From Acuticoccus sediminis (GTDB taxonomy: Bacteria; Pseudomonadota; Alphaproteobacteria; Rhizobiales; Amorphaceae), in the NCBI RefSeq assembly GCF_003258595.1, contig NZ_QHHQ01000004.1, positions 186,001-250,000 of the forward strand: 64,000 nt of DNA, given 5' to 3'. The translations under genes and the position numbers were made by a program. Under the pieces are notes generated by a model. The model did not search any database, had not been told where the DNA came from, and saw nothing but the letters and a program-made list of their open reading frames with translations. Each line of letters begins with the position of its first letter. Position 1 is the stretch's first letter. Shown piece by piece: positions 18,049-27,113 of the stretch.

Positions 18049-18060
18049 ATGTTTTCAATG
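18043..18060 (+). repeat. 18-bp repeat at left end, matching 35316-35333
   Basis: The sequence tcgccaatgttttcaatg spans the last 6 bases of the tRNA core and the first 12 bases of element DNA. An identical copy lies between the integrase stop and attR. It may be an integrase arm-type site or the trace of an earlier attachment event. Confidence 0.7.
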
Positions 18061-18172
18061 ACTTAGTCGCCGAACCCCGCCGGTTTCATGTTGCATCATG
18101 TTGCAACTGAGTTCCGCAGGTTTCCTGGGGTTTCTTGATAGGCCCGGCGGCTCCATGCGACATGGATGCGAC

Positions 18173-18442
18173 ATGACAGAAAGCGAAAACCGCCCCTTTG
18201 AGGGGCAGGCACTGAAAGACATTTTGCATGAGCTAGCGCGAATCAACGCTACAGCTGGCGGTCTGAGGTACAGCCTCGATCCGATCACTGACGAAGATCG
18301 GAAGGCTGGTGCCGAGCCCTTAACACCTGAACAGATCCAGGAAGATCTGACGGACATTATGCGGGTGCTCACCGGAGTTGTGGTCAACCACCTCAGAGCG
18401 AAACCAGCTGAGTGGTACGCAGCTAACGACGAGATCCTCTGA
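18173..18442 (+). CDS. Small hypothetical protein near attL
   Basis: An 89-aa acidic protein beginning MTESENRPFEGQ. It shows predicted helices, no transmembrane segment and no family I recognise. Codon use is less GC-rich than the host genes, in line with the element. An ATG at 18155 is an alternative start; neither has a strong ribosome site. It is convergent with the zinc-finger pair. It could be a regulator or moron gene; I assign no function. Confidence 0.5.
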   Translation: MTESENRPFEGQALKDILHELARINATAGGLRYSLDPITDEDRKAGAEPLTPEQIQEDLTDIMRVLTGVVVNHLRAKPAEWYAANDEIL

Positions 18443-18625
18443 CGCACTGGCGCTAGTCGTTACCGTGAGTACCGGTCCAGAGTAGGACGGATATTCTGGC
18501 GGGTGCGGCCCGCTTCCGTGCCCGCCACTGCCGCAGATGTTCGCGCGCGCGTGCGACATGGAAGTGGGCTAGAACCACCTCCAAATGCACTCGTGGGGCG
18601 TATTCCGGCGAGAACGGAATTCCCT

Positions 18626-19000
18626 CTAGTTCGCCTTGGCCGCCCTGGCGCGCTCCCTTGCCAAGGCGGCGCACCGCTGGGAGCAGTATTTCCGCCTCGC
18701 GCTACCCTTGAAGGCCGCCCCGCAGTTCTCGCACCGGTGATCCATTCCGCCCGCGTTCTGACAAGCGTGCGAACAGAACCGAGCGCGTGCATCCATATGT
18801 ACTGGTACCGGGGCGCCGCACCGCTCGCACGGCGGCCGGTGCGCCTTCGCCTCCAGTCGCGCGTCCTTCTCGATCTGGTGCAGGTACTCGATCTGGCACC
18901 GCCGCGAGCAATAGACTCGCTTTATCGAGTGCCGCCGGGTCCGGTCGATCTCACCACCGCACCACGGACAGAAGTCACGGAAGTCGAGCGGCTGTGTCAT
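18626..19000 (-). CDS. Protein with three tandem treble-clef-like zinc fingers
   Basis: A 124-aa protein with three evenly spaced Cys4 modules: CPWCGG...YCSRRC, CERCGA...FCSHAC and CENCGA...YCSQRC. Each looks like a treble-clef or zinc-ribbon knuckle pair of the kind found in phage-encoded nucleic-acid-binding proteins and HNH-associated domains. No catalytic HNH His/Asn set is seen. It overlaps the upstream gene by 26 bp on the same strand, so the two are co-translated. It may bind DNA or RNA; there is no closer assignment. Confidence 0.72.
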   Translation of the reverse strand: MTQPLDFRDFCPWCGGEIDRTRRHSIKRVYCSRRCQIEYLHQIEKDARLEAKAHRPPCERCGAPVPVHMDARARFCSHACQNAGGMDHRCENCGAAFKGSARRKYCSQRCAALARERARAAKAN

Positions 19001-19454
19001 AGGCGCGTTGGTCGTTGAACTGGTGGAGGCGAGCCAGACGCATGTGATGGGCGTTGGCACACAACGTCCCGCAGAACTTGGTGTGCTCGCCCGGCAGCGG
19101 CTTATGGCACCTCACGCACCGGGACCGCTTGATCTGCGCACCGGCCCCTAGCTGTACATAGTCGGGTTGCCCCTCCAGCCACGTTGGACGAACTGCGCCG
19201 ATCATCGCCAGGGCGCGGCTCACGACGTCCTTGGCAATGGTGTCGGCCACGTCCCAGCTCTTGCCCTGAAGGCACAGCTTGGACCGGATGGCGTAACGGA
19301 TCGGCGCCTCCAGGGCGAACTTGGACGGGGCGCCCGCCCGCATCGCCTCCTTCATGATGTCGACGACGGCCTCGGCCATGATGCGCCGACCGCGGTCGTT
19401 CAAGCGCCGAGACTTCTCCTTCGGCGGTGCGGTCCATCCGGTGCGCGCGAGCAT
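18975..19454 (-). CDS. Hypothetical protein with C-terminal Cys4 zinc finger
   Basis: A 159-aa protein. The N-terminal two thirds is helical and basic (RRIMAEAVVDIMKEAM...). A Cys4 finger CVRCHKPLPGEHTKFCGTLC of the same type as in the overlapping downstream gene lies at about residues 113-132. It is first in a two-gene minus-strand transcript, divergent from the head module with a 180-bp AT-rich gap that probably holds both promoters. By position it could regulate the structural genes; this is inference. Confidence 0.68.
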   Translation of the reverse strand: MLARTGWTAPPKEKSRRLNDRGRRIMAEAVVDIMKEAMRAGAPSKFALEAPIRYAIRSKLCLQGKSWDVADTIAKDVVSRALAMIGAVRPTWLEGQPDYVQLGAGAQIKRSRCVRCHKPLPGEHTKFCGTLCANAHHMRLARLHQFNDQRAYDTAARLP

Positions 19455-19634
19455 TCGATTACGCGCCAGTCTCGCTGGAGCAGATGCACCGCGCCCTGTT
19501 GAGCGGCTTGGCCCGGCTCACGGAAATAATCTCCAACCCGTTAGCCCCTTCTCTGTGGGATCGCCGCACGCGCTAATTGCAACGCCCGCTATTCTAGAGT
19601 ATTAATATATCAGTTGGAACCCACGAGGTTTGCA

Positions 19635-19991
19635 TTGCCGGCTGCTGGAAGTCTTCGCGAACAGATTCGCTTCGATCGACGCGTCGAATTTGACGACGGC
19701 TACGGCAACACCACGGCCGGATGGGGAGCGTTTGCCGAAGGCCTCCCCGCGGCCATCGAACCCGTCCGCGGCTCCGAGGAAGTTTTGGCCGGGAAGCTGA
19801 CTGGCCTCACCCCTGTGACGATCACGATCCGCTGGCAGCCGGGCCTCGTCGGAGGAGCAGATCGGCTGACCACGGCCGATCGAGCCGTCAACGTCCGTTC
19901 CGGCGATACCTTCAACATCAAGTCAATTGAGGCTGATCCGCGCCGCCGCTGGATCACGCTCACCTGTGAGAACGGAGGCGCCGATGGCTGA
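19635..19991 (+). CDS. Phage head-tail joining (head closure) protein
   Basis: A 118-aa protein resembling the Phage_H_T_join / SPP1 gp16-type head closure family. It has the usual opening (AAGSLREQIRFDRRVEFDDGYGN), central WQPGLVGGADRLT.. and a beta-rich end (FNIKSIEADPRRRWITLTCENG). It would seal the portal-connector channel and dock a tail. I chose TTG 19635, 6 nt after a GAGG site, over TTG 19614. Its stop overlaps the tape-measure start by 8 bp. Its presence implies that particles, if made, are tail-competent. Confidence 0.82.
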   Translation: MPAAGSLREQIRFDRRVEFDDGYGNTTAGWGAFAEGLPAAIEPVRGSEEVLAGKLTGLTPVTITIRWQPGLVGGADRLTTADRAVNVRSGDTFNIKSIEADPRRRWITLTCENGGADG

Positions 19992-22674
19992 CGACGAGCG
20001 CCTCGCCGTCCTCATCGAGGCCCGCGTGGCCGAGTTCGAACGCTCGCTCAAGGGCGTCGAGAGGCGCGTCAACAAGATGGGCGGCAACGTCACTGGCAGC
20101 ATGAAGGGTGTGGAACGTGCGTCCAAGCGCGCTGCCAACACCATGGAAAAGGAATTCAGCGCCGCCACGGCTGGCGTCTCCAAAAAGATCGCGGCCCTGC
20201 GCAATGGCTTCGGCGGTGCGCGGAACCTTCTCGGCTCGATCGCCCCTACGGCGGGCCTCGCAGGCCTTCTGGGCGGGGCGGGCATCGGCGGTGCTGCGGC
20301 AGCGATCACTAGCGTGACGAAGTCGATCGCGGACATGGCAGCCGAGGCGAAGCGAGCTGGCCTCTCGTTCGCGGCCTTTCAGGAATTAGACTTCGCCTTC
20401 GACCGGGAGCGCGTCAGCATCGATGCGTTGACGGATGGCATCAAGGAGCTTCAGCTTCGCGCGGACGAGTTCGCTGTCACCGGCAAGGGCTCTGCGGCGG
20501 AAGCCTTCACCCGCCTCGGGTACGGCGCGGAGGAACTGAAGCGCAAGCTGAAAGACCCGCAAGACCTTCTCCTGGAGATCATCGGGCGCCTTGAGAAGTT
20601 CGACAAAGCGGCGCAGATCCGCATCGCGGATGAGGTCTTCGGCGGGACCGGCGGCGAGCAGTTCGTCCAGCTCCTCGATGCCGGCGAGGGGAAGCTTCGG
20701 GAGAATATCCAGCGGGCTCGCGACCTTGGCGTGGTGCTCTCGGACGACGTCGCCGCCCGTGCCGCCGAGGTCAACGCGAAGTTCGAGGAACTGGTCCGGA
20801 TCATCTCCGGCAAGTTGAAATCGGGCATCACCGCCCTCGGTGGGCTGATCGCAGACCTGGGTACGGAGATCGGTCAGGTTGTCGACGCTGCCAACAGGTT
20901 CGCCGAGACGGTCGGTCAGACGACCCCCGCCGGACGGCTGCGTGAGATCGAGGGCAATCTCTACCAGCGCGCCGAGGCGGAACGTGAGCTGCAACGCGGT
21001 CGGGATGCCGCCGCAGCGGCTCGGTTCGGCCGTGATATCGACCTCGGCATTCCGCAGGAATATCTCGACACGGTCGAGCGGACGACCGACGAGTTCGCCG
21101 ATCAGAACGACGAGATCGCCAAGGCCGAGCAGCTTCTTGGGCGGGCTCAAGCCCAGGTACAGCACTTCGATAGCCTGGGCGACAAGCTGAAGGCGGATGA
21201 GGCGCGCGCGGACGTCGAGGCTCTGCGACAGGAACTTGAAAGGCTAAGGCAGGCGTTGGGGACGATCCGCCTCGATCCCATCGTGGTGGACCAGGGTCCG
21301 ACGCTGTCAGGCAACCACCCGACCACGGGACTGCCGCAACCGGTCGCGGGGACCATGGGCGCGCATGGTCAGCGCCTCGTGAGGATCAACACGGCGAGCG
21401 GTCGATCGGCGATGGTGAACGCCGAGCATGCGACCAACTTTCAGGGCCTGATCGACGACCTTGAGGCGCAGGGTTACGTCATCACCTCGCTCGGCGGGTA
21501 CAACAACCGCAACATCGCCGGCACGAACACGCTCTCCAACCACGCGTTCGGCAACGCGATCGACATCAATCCGGCTCAGAACCCGATGGGTGACAGGCTC
21601 GTCACGGACCTGCCCGTGAACGTTGCGGAGCTGGCGAGGAAGCACGGCCTTTCGTGGGGCGGAAACTGGCAGTCCCGAAAAGACGCCATGCACTTCGAGG
21701 CGCCGGGATCTGGGACCGAGCGTGAGCTGCAACGGGCCGCTCAGTCCGCGGAGACCGATCGTGCGAAGGTCGCCGAAGATGCCATGCGCCAAGCCGAAGC
21801 GCTCCAGCGGGTCAACGAGGAACTGGCCCGCGAGCTGGAGATTGAGAACCAGCGTGCGGAACTTCAGGCCGCTGGCTTCAGCCAAGAGCAGATCAACAAC
21901 GCCCTCGACGAAGAGGCGCTGGTCCGAGAGAAGCTGAACCAGCTCAAAGCGGCCGGCATCGAGGTCGACGCTCAGCAGGAAGAGAAGATCCGCGCGCTCG
22001 TCTCGCAGCTCTTCGAACTTCGCGACGCGACCGATCAAGCGGCGGCGGCGCAACAGAAGCTGGAGCAGGCGCAGCAGGACGTTGGGGCGGCCGCGCAGGC
22101 CATCGGGCAACCGATCCTCGACACGCTCCTGTCGCTCGGTGACGGCGCCGAGGATGCCGGGGAGAAGTTCAAGCAGCTCGCGAAGCAGATCGCCAACATG
22201 GTGCTGCAAGGCGCCCTGTTCGGTCAGGGGCCGCTCAGCAACCTGTTCGGCGGTGGCCTTCTTGGTGGGCTGTTGGGCCGCGCGTCTGGTGGCCCCGTGC
22301 GCGCTGGTCAGCCGTACATGGTCGGCGAGCAGGGCAAGGAACTGTTCGTCCCCGGCGCCAACGGGACGATCCTCGACGCGAACCGCACCAAGTCGATGAT
22401 GGACCGAATGATGACGCCGTCGATGGCCGGCGGGTCCGCCGCCTCTGGGACCCGCGAGAGGGTCATCGAAAAGGTGATCATCGCCGGCACCGTCACGAAG
22501 GACGGCGGCCTGGAGACCTTCGTGGAGTCGGTGGCGAGCCCCATCGCACGGGCTGAGAGCCGGAAGGCATCGGACCGCGTGGCCCGCAGCGTTCCCAGCA
22601 TTGCCGATGCGCGCAGCCACGATAAGGAGACGCGCAAGACGCGCACGCTCCGCGGATGGGGAGTGCCCGACTGA
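19984..22674 (+). CDS. Tail tape-measure-like protein with internal M15 peptidase domain
   Basis: 896 aa. The N terminus (MADDERLAVLIEARVAEFER) and long heptad-rich helices are typical of lambda-type tape measures, as is the C-terminal ASGGPVRAGQPYMVGEQGKELF. A hydrophobic Gly/Ala segment lies near residues 85-115. Inserted near residues 470-575 is a peptidase M15 (VanY/endolysin-like) domain, with zinc-site segments LSNHAFGNAIDIN (HxxxxAxD) and DAMHFEA (final His). This would cut peptidoglycan during DNA entry. It is unusual that this is the only tail gene present. ATG 19984 has a GGAGGCG site. Confidence 0.85.
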   Translation: MADDERLAVLIEARVAEFERSLKGVERRVNKMGGNVTGSMKGVERASKRAANTMEKEFSAATAGVSKKIAALRNGFGGARNLLGSIAPTAGLAGLLGGAGIGGAAAAITSVTKSIADMAAEAKRAGLSFAAFQELDFAFDRERVSIDALTDGIKELQLRADEFAVTGKGSAAEAFTRLGYGAEELKRKLKDPQDLLLEIIGRLEKFDKAAQIRIADEVFGGTGGEQFVQLLDAGEGKLRENIQRARDLGVVLSDDVAARAAEVNAKFEELVRIISGKLKSGITALGGLIADLGTEIGQVVDAANRFAETVGQTTPAGRLREIEGNLYQRAEAERELQRGRDAAAAARFGRDIDLGIPQEYLDTVERTTDEFADQNDEIAKAEQLLGRAQAQVQHFDSLGDKLKADEARADVEALRQELERLRQALGTIRLDPIVVDQGPTLSGNHPTTGLPQPVAGTMGAHGQRLVRINTASGRSAMVNAEHATNFQGLIDDLEAQGYVITSLGGYNNRNIAGTNTLSNHAFGNAIDINPAQNPMGDRLVTDLPVNVAELARKHGLSWGGNWQSRKDAMHFEAPGSGTERELQRAAQSAETDRAKVAEDAMRQAEALQRVNEELARELEIENQRAELQAAGFSQEQINNALDEEALVREKLNQLKAAGIEVDAQQEEKIRALVSQLFELRDATDQAAAAQQKLEQAQQDVGAAAQAIGQPILDTLLSLGDGAEDAGEKFKQLAKQIANMVLQGALFGQGPLSNLFGGGLLGGLLGRASGGPVRAGQPYMVGEQGKELFVPGANGTILDANRTKSMMDRMMTPSMAGGSAASGTRERVIEKVIIAGTVTKDGGLETFVESVASPIARAESRKASDRVARSVPSIADARSHDKETRKTRTLRGWGVPD

Positions 22675-23885
22675 TGTTCTCCACCCTCCGTCGCCGTCTC
22701 GGCCTTGAGGCCCGTAGCCTCGCCTATCCCTCTCCAGAGCTGTTCGCTCTCTTCGGAGCGCGGCCAACGGCCTCTGGTGTCACCGTAACGGCCGAGACGG
22801 CCTTGCGCTCACCGACGACGCTCGCCGCGGTCCGTGCCATCTCCGAGACGCTCGGTGCGGTGCCGATCCACCTCTACCGGCGCGGCGCAGACGGTGCCCG
22901 CGAACGAGAGACCTCGCATCCGGCGGCGGCCCTTCTCGCTGGTGATTGGGCGCCGTGGGCTGGTGGTGTCGAGACCCGAACGGCGATGATGGTCGACGCC
23001 CTGGTACACGGTGTTGCATACGCCGCCGTCGTTCGCATCGGCGGGCGGCCTGTCGAGCTTCACCGTCTCGACCCTCGCAACGTGGTCGTGGACCTCGACG
23101 GGACCGAGCCCCGGTTCAAGGTCCGTGAGGATGGCGTCGAGCGCATCGTCGGTTGGCGCGACATCCTGCGCATCGGCACGCCCGGCTCCACGATCGACCG
23201 CCCGCTGAACCTGACGAACTTGGCGCGTGAAGCGATCGCCCTCGACATCGTCATGGCCGAGCATCAGTCGCGGCTCTTCTCCAACGGTGCGCGCCCCTCC
23301 GGAATTCTCAAGACAGCCAAGAGCCTGTCGCCGGAGACCGTGGCACGGCTCAGAGAGAGCTTCGAATCGTCTCACGCGGGCGGCGAGAACTCCGGCCGGA
23401 CGATGATTCTGGAGGACGGGTTCGCCTTCGAGGCGCTCCAGTTCTCTTCGACCGACAGCCAGTTCATGGAACTCCGACGCTTCGTCATCCAGGAGATTGC
23501 GCGGGCCTTCAAGGTGCCCGGCACCCTCGTCGGCGATCTCGACCGGGCCACTTGGCGCAACGTCGAAGAGCTGATGAGGCAGTTCGTTCAGACCTCGCTG
23601 CTGCCCTGGGCCGAGGTGTGGCAGTCCAGTCTGGAGCGCGTTCTCCTCACGCCCGACGAGCGCCGCACCTTCTTCATCGAGGCGATCTTCGACGACCTCC
23701 TCCGCGGCGACCTCGCCGGCCGCTTCAACGCCTACCGTCAGGCAACCGGCGGTGCGTGGCTGACCCCGAATGAGATCCGCGCCCTCGACAACCGTCCGCC
23801 CATCGAAGGGGGCGACGAGCTGATCCGTCAGGCGGGTCAGGCCGACGCGACTGCGCCGAGGGAGGATGCCGACAATGCAACGTGA
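22674..23885 (+). CDS. HK97-type phage portal protein
   Basis: 403 aa. The dodecameric portal forms the DNA channel at one capsid vertex. Family features: ETALRSPTTLAAVRAISETLGAVPIHLYRR near the N terminus, the central QSRLFSNGARPSGIL and the C-terminal stem EIARAFKVPGTLVGDLDRATW...RQFVQTSLLPW, ending in RALDNRPPIEGGDEL. It starts at ATG overlapping the tape-measure stop (TGATG) and ends overlapping the protease start by 11 bp. In HK97-type phages the terminase precedes the portal; here the tape measure does. Confidence 0.93.
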   Translation: MFSTLRRRLGLEARSLAYPSPELFALFGARPTASGVTVTAETALRSPTTLAAVRAISETLGAVPIHLYRRGADGARERETSHPAAALLAGDWAPWAGGVETRTAMMVDALVHGVAYAAVVRIGGRPVELHRLDPRNVVVDLDGTEPRFKVREDGVERIVGWRDILRIGTPGSTIDRPLNLTNLAREAIALDIVMAEHQSRLFSNGARPSGILKTAKSLSPETVARLRESFESSHAGGENSGRTMILEDGFAFEALQFSSTDSQFMELRRFVIQEIARAFKVPGTLVGDLDRATWRNVEELMRQFVQTSLLPWAEVWQSSLERVLLTPDERRTFFIEAIFDDLLRGDLAGRFNAYRQATGGAWLTPNEIRALDNRPPIEGGDELIRQAGQADATAPREDADNAT

Positions 23886-24414
23886 GACCCTGACCGTCCG
23901 CGCCGACGAGGTGCGATTCGCATCCGACGACGAGGGCGTCTTCACCGGATACGCCTCGATCTTCGGCGAGCCTGACAGCTACGGCGACACGATCCGCCCT
24001 GGCGCCTTCCGCAAAGCCTTGTCGACCCGCGCTGCGACCGGCGGTCCTCCTATGTTCTGGAACCATGATCCGTCGCAGCCGATCGGAGTCTGGACCGAGC
24101 TAGTCGAGGACAGCCGCGGCCTCAAGGTGACTGGCCGTCTCATCACCGAGACGCGTGCTGGTGCCGAGGCATTGGCTCTGCTCAAGGCCGGCGCGGTCAA
24201 TGGGCTCTCCATCGGCTTCCGTGCCCGCAAGTCCGAGCGCGGCGCCAAGGGGGGCCGCGTCCTCACCGATATCGACCTCGTTGAGATTTCCCTCGTCAGC
24301 CTCCCGGCCGCGTCCAACGCGCGGGTGACGAGTGTCCGACATGACCGGCAGCCGGCCGGCACTGCGGCTTTTGTCCAGGCGGTTCGCCGCGCCGCCGCGT
24401 CCCTGAAAGGATAG
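23875..24414 (+). CDS. Prohead maturation serine protease (HK97 family, U35)
   Basis: 179 aa. It cleaves the capsid scaffold domain during maturation. Visible: the GYASIFGEPDSYGDTIRPGAF opening, the catalytic His region MFWNHDPSQPIG, and the catalytic Ser region LVEISLVSLPAASNA. Length is normal. ATG 23875 has a GGAGG site; it overlaps the portal gene, and the capsid gene follows after 3 bp, so the three are one translational unit. Confidence 0.93.
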   Translation: MQRETLTVRADEVRFASDDEGVFTGYASIFGEPDSYGDTIRPGAFRKALSTRAATGGPPMFWNHDPSQPIGVWTELVEDSRGLKVTGRLITETRAGAEALALLKAGAVNGLSIGFRARKSERGAKGGRVLTDIDLVEISLVSLPAASNARVTSVRHDRQPAGTAAFVQAVRRAAASLKG

Positions 24415-24417
24415 ATC

Positions 24418-25596
24418 ATGGACTACGAGACGCGGTCGGCCGAGCCGATCGAGACCCGCAACGAGGACGACCACGACGACGGTCTGAACACCGCCGTTGC
24501 CGCCGTCGACGAACTGCGAACCGCCGTCGAAGAGCACCGCTCTGCCACCGACGAGCGCATCACCACCGAGCTGCGCGGGATCACCGAGCGCCTCGACGCG
24601 ATCGACCTTCGGACCCAGCGGCCCGGCAACCGCACCGAAGAGCGCCGCGACGACAATGCGATCGAGCGCCGTGCCTTCACCGGCTTCCTCCGCCACGGTC
24701 GCGAGGGCCTCCCGGCCGACGAGGTTCGCTCCCTGCGCGTCGCCGACGATACTGCTGGCGGCTACCTCGCTCCGGCCCAGTTCGTCGCTGAGGTGATCAA
24801 GGGCATCGTCGAGGTGTCCCCGGTCCGGCAGGCCGCCCGTGTCGGCTCCACCGCCTCCGGCTCGGTGATCCTGCCGAAGCGCACCGGCCGTCCGACCGCC
24901 CGCTGGGTGGGCGAGACCGAGACCCGTACCGGCACCGAATCCACCTACGGTCAGGTCGAGATCCCGGTTCACGAGATGGCGGCCTACGTCGACGTGTCGC
25001 TTCGTCTCCTCGAGGACGCCGCGGTCAACGTCGAGAGCGAGGTGGCCATGGACCTCGCCGAGGAATTCGGCCGACTGGAAGGCGTCGCGCTGGTCAACGG
25101 CGACGGGTTCAAGAAGCCCACCGGGTTCATGACCGACACCAACGTCGAGTTCACCCCGACCGGCAACGCCTCGACGCTCGGCTCGGCTCCCGCCGACACC
25201 CTCATCGATCTCATGTACGCGGTGCCGGCCTTCTACCGGAACAGCGGCGTGTGGATGATGAACGGCAACACGCTCGCCGCGATCCGCAAGCTCAAGGACG
25301 GCCAGAACAACTTCCTCTGGCAGCCCTCCTACCAGGCGGGACAGCCCGAGACGATCCTCGGCCGCCCGGTGATCGAGGCGCCGGACATGGACGACGTCGG
25401 CAGCGCCGCTGAACCCATCGTCTTCGGCGACTTTGCCCGCGCCTATCGCATCTACGACCGCCTCCAGCTGTCGATCATGCGCGACCCCTACTCCCAGGCG
25501 ACGAGCGGCCTCGTCCGCTTCCATGCGCGGCGCCGTATCGGCGGTGGCGTGGTCCTCGCCGAAGCCCTCCGCAAGCTCAAGTGCGCGACCTCGTAA
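24418..25596 (+). CDS. HK97-fold major capsid protein
   Basis: 392 aa. The N-terminal region of about 100 residues is charged and coiled-coil-like, the delta/scaffold domain expected to be removed by the adjacent protease. The mature part starts near residue 105 (DDTAGGYLAPAQFVAEVI) and carries the family core AARVGSTASGSVILPKR, ETETRTGTESTYGQVEIPVHEMAAYVDVS (written here in parts: E-loop and spine helix) and LLEDAAVNVESE. The P- and A-domain strands end with GDFARAYRIYDR. It is followed 12 bp later by a probable decoration protein. Confidence 0.95.
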   Translation: MDYETRSAEPIETRNEDDHDDGLNTAVAAVDELRTAVEEHRSATDERITTELRGITERLDAIDLRTQRPGNRTEERRDDNAIERRAFTGFLRHGREGLPADEVRSLRVADDTAGGYLAPAQFVAEVIKGIVEVSPVRQAARVGSTASGSVILPKRTGRPTARWVGETETRTGTESTYGQVEIPVHEMAAYVDVSLRLLEDAAVNVESEVAMDLAEEFGRLEGVALVNGDGFKKPTGFMTDTNVEFTPTGNASTLGSAPADTLIDLMYAVPAFYRNSGVWMMNGNTLAAIRKLKDGQNNFLWQPSYQAGQPETILGRPVIEAPDMDDVGSAAEPIVFGDFARAYRIYDRLQLSIMRDPYSQATSGLVRFHARRRIGGGVVLAEALRKLKCATS

Positions 25597-25608
25597 GGAG
25601 CAACGAAC

Positions 25609-25995
25609 ATGCGTGACATTGCCAATAACATCGGGGTTGTGCAGGCCGTGGCGCCTGCCGTCCTCTCGGCCACCAACACCTCGGCGGCGATCGACCTTCT
25701 CGGCTTCGGCTCGGCGGCGGTCGTCATCAACACCGGCGCGATCGTCTCTGCGGGCGACTTCTCGGCGAAGATCCAGGAGTCGGACACCACCACGTCCGGC
25801 GACTTCGCCGACGTGGCTGCCGCCGACCTCGTCGGGACGCTCCCCGTCCTGATGGAGGCGTCGAGCGTCTACAAGCAGAGCTACATCGGCAACAAGCGCT
25901 ACATCCGCACCGTGCTGACCAAGAATGGCGGTACGTCGATCGCGGCTGGCGCTGTCATCGTGATGGGCAACGCTCACGAGCGACCCGTTACCTAA
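25609..25995 (+). CDS. Probable head decoration/hypothetical phage protein
   Basis: 128 aa, beta-rich, Ala/Thr/Val-rich and with no Cys. It begins MRDIANNIGVVQAVAPAVLS and contains SAKIQESDTTTSGDFADV and KRYIRTVLTKNGG. Proteins of this kind directly after the capsid gene are common in alphaproteobacterial prophages and usually unannotated. Position suggests a capsid-surface protein, but a tail-tube origin cannot be ruled out. A GTAAGGAG ribosome site precedes the ATG. Confidence 0.7.
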   Translation: MRDIANNIGVVQAVAPAVLSATNTSAAIDLLGFGSAAVVINTGAIVSAGDFSAKIQESDTTTSGDFADVAAADLVGTLPVLMEASSVYKQSYIGNKRYIRTVLTKNGGTSIAAGAVIVMGNAHERPVT

Positions 25996-26000
25996 CCGGT

Positions 26001-26073
26001 TTGCCCCACCACCTCCTTTGAGGCTGCCGCGGTCCGGCCAACAACGAAAGCGCTGATCCCTATTGGTGGGGCA
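26001..26073. repeat. Inverted repeat with 11-bp arms between capsid and connector genes
   Basis: TTGCCCCACCA (26001-26011) and TGGTGGGGCAA (26063-26073) are perfect complements with a 51-nt spacer, in the only sizeable gap of the head operon. It may be a processing, attenuation or terminator structure. The following connector gene has its own strong ribosome site. Confidence 0.45.
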
Positions 26074-26124
26074 ATGGAACAGGGTCAATCGGCGCAAGAC
26101 CGCACTCATTCACTGGAGGCGCGT

Positions 26125-26697
26125 ATGTCGCTCATGCTGATCACACCGCCGGCCACCCAACCGGTGACGCTCGACGAGGCAAAGGCGCACCTGCGCGTCG
26201 CCTACGACGATGACGACATCTACATCACCGACCTGATCACCACGGCCACCGCACGCCTCGATGGTGCCTATGGTCTCCTTGGTCGCTGCCTCATCACTCA
26301 GACGTGGCGCACCACGATGCCCGTCCCCTCGACCGCTGCCATCGTGCTGCCCCTCGGCCCACACCAGTCCGTCGACGCGATCACGTACCTCGACGACGCC
26401 CGCAACACGGTGACCATCGACCCCGAGAGCTATGTCGTCGACTACCTCGGCAGCACGCACCCCGCCGTCCTGACGCGCGTGGACGGTGCACCTTGGCCGC
26501 GTACCGTGAGCATCACCTTCACCGCCGGCTATGGCGACATTCCCGACAACGTCCCGTTCCCGCTCCGCTCGGCGATCCTCCTCCACGTGGCCCACCTCTT
26601 CGAGAACCGTGAGAGCACCACGACGCTCGGCTTCCTCAAAGAGTTGCCGCACGGATACGCCGACCTCGTCACCGACTATCGAGCGTGGGCCTTCTGA
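26125..26697 (+). CDS. Phage gp6-like head-tail connector
   Basis: 190 aa. It matches the phage gp6/phiE125 gp8 connector pattern: an N-terminal MLITPPATQPVTLDEAKAHLRV, helix IYITDLITTATARLDGAYGLLGRCL, the WRTTMP strand, and the C-terminal ITFTAGYGDIPDNVPFPLRSAILLHVAHLFENRE (two pieces of one region). It forms a ring below the portal. ATG 26125 follows a GGAGGCG site; an upstream in-frame ATG at 26074 lacks one. The stop overlaps the HNH start. Confidence 0.88.
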   Translation: MSLMLITPPATQPVTLDEAKAHLRVAYDDDDIYITDLITTATARLDGAYGLLGRCLITQTWRTTMPVPSTAAIVLPLGPHQSVDAITYLDDARNTVTIDPESYVVDYLGSTHPAVLTRVDGAPWPRTVSITFTAGYGDIPDNVPFPLRSAILLHVAHLFENRESTTTLGFLKELPHGYADLVTDYRAWAF

Positions 26698-27113
26698 TGC
26701 CGTACGCCGCACCGAGACACTGCCCCGCAGGCCATCCGCCCTTCACCGGCCCGTCGTGTCCCCAATGCACCGCCCGGCGCAACGCCAACGCCGAGGCCCG
26801 CCGGCCGTCCTCCCGTGCCCGCGGCTACGACAGCACGTGGGACAAGGCCCGTGCCGCGTTCCTCGCCGAGCATCCCCGCTGTGTCCGGTGCGGTGCCGCC
26901 GCCACCGTCGTCGATCACGTCGTGGCCCATCGTGGTGATCAGTCGCTCTTCTGGCGTCGATCCAACTGGCAGGCGATGTGCGGCCACTGCCATTCGTCCG
27001 CCAAGCAGTCCGAAGAGAAGCGAGGGGGTGGGTCTGAGCTTTCCCGAGAGCGGCCCAGGACCGGTGGGGGTCCCTCGCGCGCAATTCCGAGTGAAACAAG
27101 GTTTCGCAAATGA
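26697..27113 (+). CDS. HNH endonuclease of the packaging module
   Basis: 138 aa. It contains CPAGH...CPQC and CVRCG...MCGHC zinc knuckles surrounding the HNH core: DHVVAHRGD (first His), NWQAMC (Asn) and HCHSSAK (last His). HNH proteins next to terminase genes in HK97-type phages are required with TerL for efficient cohesive-end packaging. It overlaps the connector (TGATG) and terS (ATGA) genes, consistent with stoichiometric synthesis with the packaging motor. Confidence 0.9.
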   Translation: MPYAAPRHCPAGHPPFTGPSCPQCTARRNANAEARRPSSRARGYDSTWDKARAAFLAEHPRCVRCGAAATVVDHVVAHRGDQSLFWRRSNWQAMCGHCHSSAKQSEEKRGGGSELSRERPRTGGGPSRAIPSETRFRK

